A DNA stretch of 10,000 bases from Conus ventricosus (lineage: Eukaryota; Mollusca; Gastropoda; Neogastropoda; Conidae), in contig CM031626.1 of the NCBI GenBank assembly GCA_018398815.1, positions 35,708,154-35,718,153 of the forward strand. Reading direction: 5' to 3'. How positions within the stretch are numbered: position 1 is the stretch's first letter; each line of letters starts with the position of its first letter. The notes beneath the pieces were generated by a model. The model saw only the letters and a program-made list of their open reading frames with translations, did no database searches and was not told the DNA's origin. The translations under genes were made by a program, and so were the position numbers. Positions 8,521-10,000 of this stretch are shown piece by piece.

Positions 8521-8610
8521 GCATCAAAAATTTTGACTCGCACGTCCAATGAATTTATCGCTTAATACAAACAGTTTCTTCATAACACATAGTAACTCGT
8601 TCCTAGCTCT

Positions 8611-9094
8611 GTCAGAAAAGTCTGTACATGCAGTCAGAAAAGTCTGTACATGCAGTCAGAAAAGTCTGTACATGCAGTCAGAAAACTCTGTACATGCAGT
8701 CAGAAAATTCTGTACATGCAGTCAGAAAAGTCTGTACATGCAGTCAGAAAAGTCTGTACATGCAGTCATAAAACTCTGTACATGCAGTCAGAAAACTCTG
8801 TACATGCAGTCAGAAAAGTCTGTACATGCAGTCAGAAAACTCTGTACATGCAGTCAGAAAAGTCTGTACATGCAGTCAGAAAAGTCTGTACATGCAGTCA
8901 GAAAAGTCTGCACATGCAGTCAGAAAACTCTGTACATGCAGTCAGAAAAGTCTGTACATGCAGTCAGAAAAGTCTGTACATGCAGTCAGAAAAGTCTGTA
9001 CATGCAGTCAGAAAAGTCTGTACATGCAGTCAGAAAACTCTGTACATGCAGTCAGAAAAGTCTGTACATGCAGTCAGAAAAGTCTGTACATGCA
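8611..9094 (+). repeat. 22-bp minisatellite, 22 tandem copies
   Basis: Exactly 22 head-to-tail units of 22 bp (484 bp) with no length variation. Each unit has the core CTGTACATGCAGTCAG, in which CTG and CAG arms flank TACATG. Base 10 of the unit varies: G in most units, C in units 4, 8, 9, 11, 15 and 20, T in unit 5. Unit 8 also has G5 to T and unit 14 has T15 to C. Because 22 is not a multiple of three and the plus strand has no stop triplet, all three plus frames stay open and encode the same 22-residue repeat. This explains the 374- and 212-codon frames here. No spacers, so not a CRISPR array. Confidence 0.98.
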
Positions 9095-9234
9095 GCAAAA
9101 AAGAAAAACTATGCCAAGGTACTTATAAACGTTTACAACGGGCAAGACAGCACTTCGTACATCCACTTCTCCGTTGCAGCCAAGTGACCTTTTTTGAAGA
9201 CAATAATCTTGCCTTTATCAAAATTGATCATTTA
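9095..9234. other. Short unassigned spacer
   Basis: Mixed-composition sequence between the 22-bp minisatellite and the GA array. No family match or structure is recognised. Confidence 0.5.
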
Positions 9235-9407
<173 letters not shown>

Positions 9408-9787
9408 TGTGGGGGTGACTGACTTTTCGCCACGATCCTATGTGTTTGTGGCGTTTCAGGAAATCAGCACAGGGTCGTTTGTTGGAAATGATGTCTGCCC
9501 CTTCCCTAGGTCACTGTTCGACCCTTCCCCCATTCCTGTCCCTTTCCATCCCCACACACCTACCCTACCCCAATCCCCTACCATCCACCCCGACCTCATC
9601 CCCCCTTCCCACCCCTTCCTTCACGACCGTCCTAGCTGGGAATCCGTGCAGGTGCCCAGGATAGTCCCACTGACTGACATTTTCGCTCTGCCCAGAGAAG
9701 CAGATGGGAAAGGAACGATAACTCTCCTCGTTTTCTCCACTGTTGACCTTTGTGTGGCCACACGCCACAATTAGTATTTTGCGCTAA
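9408..9787. other. Single-copy stretch with C-rich segment
   Basis: No gene is recognised. The part at about 9513-9630 is strongly pyrimidine-rich on the plus strand, with repeated CCCC and CCTTCC motifs. This reverses the purine bias of the other tracts in the window. C-runs at 9588-9591, 9601-9605, 9608-9610 and 9612-9615 give possible G-quadruplex on the minus strand. The rest (9640-9787) is mixed. Open frames here continue from the minisatellite or GA array and are not supported as coding. Confidence 0.5.
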
Positions 9788-10000
9788 AAGACTATATGAC
9801 CCATGTAAGACTATATAACCGTGTAAGACTATATGACCCATGTAAGACTGTATGACCCATGTAAGACTATATGATCCATGTAAGACTATATGACCCATGT
9901 AAGACGATATGATCCATGTGAGACTACATGACCCATGTAAGACTATATGATCCATGTAAGACTATATGATCCATGTAAGACTATTATTATCCATGTGAGA
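9788..10000 (+). repeat. 19-bp minisatellite, at least 11 copies, continues past the end
   Basis: Units of 19 bp with core GACTATATGACCCATGT start at 9788. Unit 2 is 18 bp (ataaccgtgt variant) and unit 11 is 20 bp (ctattattat). Common variants are GACCC/GATCC and a leading AAG/GAG. Divergence between units is higher than in the 22-bp array, and the last unit is cut by the window end. The 107-codon minus-strand frame over it is repeat read-through. Confidence 0.96.

Larger units (their letters stand above)
7563..8560 (-). mobile_element. Copy D: decayed LINE 3' half
   Basis: The minus-strand copy ends at 7563 directly against the (GA)n array (sense CATCTGAATC then TCTCTC), with no separate tail repeat. 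The 3' UTR contains a hairpin (7592-7609) and AATAAAT close to the end. The coding remnant extends to about 8560, including a 75-bp in-frame tandem duplication (8371-8520), a 41-bp duplication (7972-8053) and a loss of about 15-20 codons compared with copy A. The 5' edge lies about 50 bases from the 22-bp minisatellite and is not in GA repeat. Confidence 0.78.
7620..8560 (-). pseudogene. LINE polyprotein C-terminus, heavily decayed
   Basis: Blocks found by reading all minus frames: KIFDA (stop) MQ...SELWGLDANAFIHCES (8540-8371, partly doubled), then, one frame over, LRTLNDLVYGEMNRYPIHIN (about 8330-8260), matching VYGETERYPLYIN of copy A. LFDLKSRGK and LGLGYAWMYQRVGEESKFIQ (8200-8100) match GFGYVWLQQGV. 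FGLSYMKVHAYCYKNDEPLCPF (about 7890-7830) matches the region just before the Cys motif. SLVLYLHKAFQLRKTMLS (about 7735-7680) matches ALFVDKALKMRHSIL of copy B at the C-terminus. Several in-frame stops and frame changes make it the oldest-looking copy here. Individual blocks are short, but their order matches A and B throughout. Confidence 0.75.

Noticed and set aside
8611..9094. CRISPR array
   Set aside because: Units are directly tandem with no spacers, and the context is an animal genome.
9632..9955. 107-codon minus-strand frame with SYMGHIVLHG repeats
   Set aside because: Read-through of the 19-bp minisatellite; no independent coding signal.

Overview
The window looks like intergenic DNA from a large, repeat-rich animal genome. 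The retrotransposon types and the abundant GA/GAA/GT microsatellites would suit a marine mollusc, possibly a gastropod, but that is inference. I find no prokaryotic gene, no tRNA or rRNA, and no host gene I can support. Most long open frames are read-through of short tandem repeats without stops.

The recognisable coding matter is non-LTR (LINE) retrotransposon debris. Copy C (about 579-1162, minus) is the C-terminal end of an L2/CR1/Jockey-like ORF2. Copies A (3332-4435, minus), B (5583-7058, minus), D (7563-8560, minus) and E (about 4437-5503, plus) belong to one other family. That family has an endonuclease plus reverse transcriptase polyprotein ending in a Cys-x2-Cys...His-x4-Cys motif. 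B keeps the RT catalytic core, E keeps the end of the endonuclease and the RT fingers, and A and D are 3' halves. A further LINE-like 3' UTR lies at about 58-240. A and E meet head to head at about 4430-4450, the geometry of a twin-primed (5'-inverted) insertion.

Layout: 1-420 microsatellites and a 3' UTR remnant; 420-1162 copy C; 1163-1411 GA/CAGA/poly-G and a 61-bp duplication; 1412-1640 a diverged 82-bp duplication; 1641-2640 unassigned DNA with a CpG-rich patch and G-rich tracts; 2640-3060 polypurine tract; 3188-3331 compound microsatellite; 3332-5503 copies A and E; 5504-5582 (GA)n; 5583-7058 copy B; 7059-7562 GA and GAA arrays; 7563-8560 copy D; 8611-9094 exactly 22 copies of a 22-bp minisatellite; 9235-9407 (GA)n; 9408-9787 single-copy, C-rich DNA; 9788-10000 a 19-bp minisatellite running off the window.

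The main pattern is that LINE ends repeatedly abut (GA)n arrays, always with (TC)n on the element's sense strand for the minus-strand copies. A/E and B have such arrays on both sides. Three copies also share a short hairpin just before their 3' tails. Together these suggest a LINE family that inserts preferentially into (GA)n microsatellites. This is a hypothesis built from one window.
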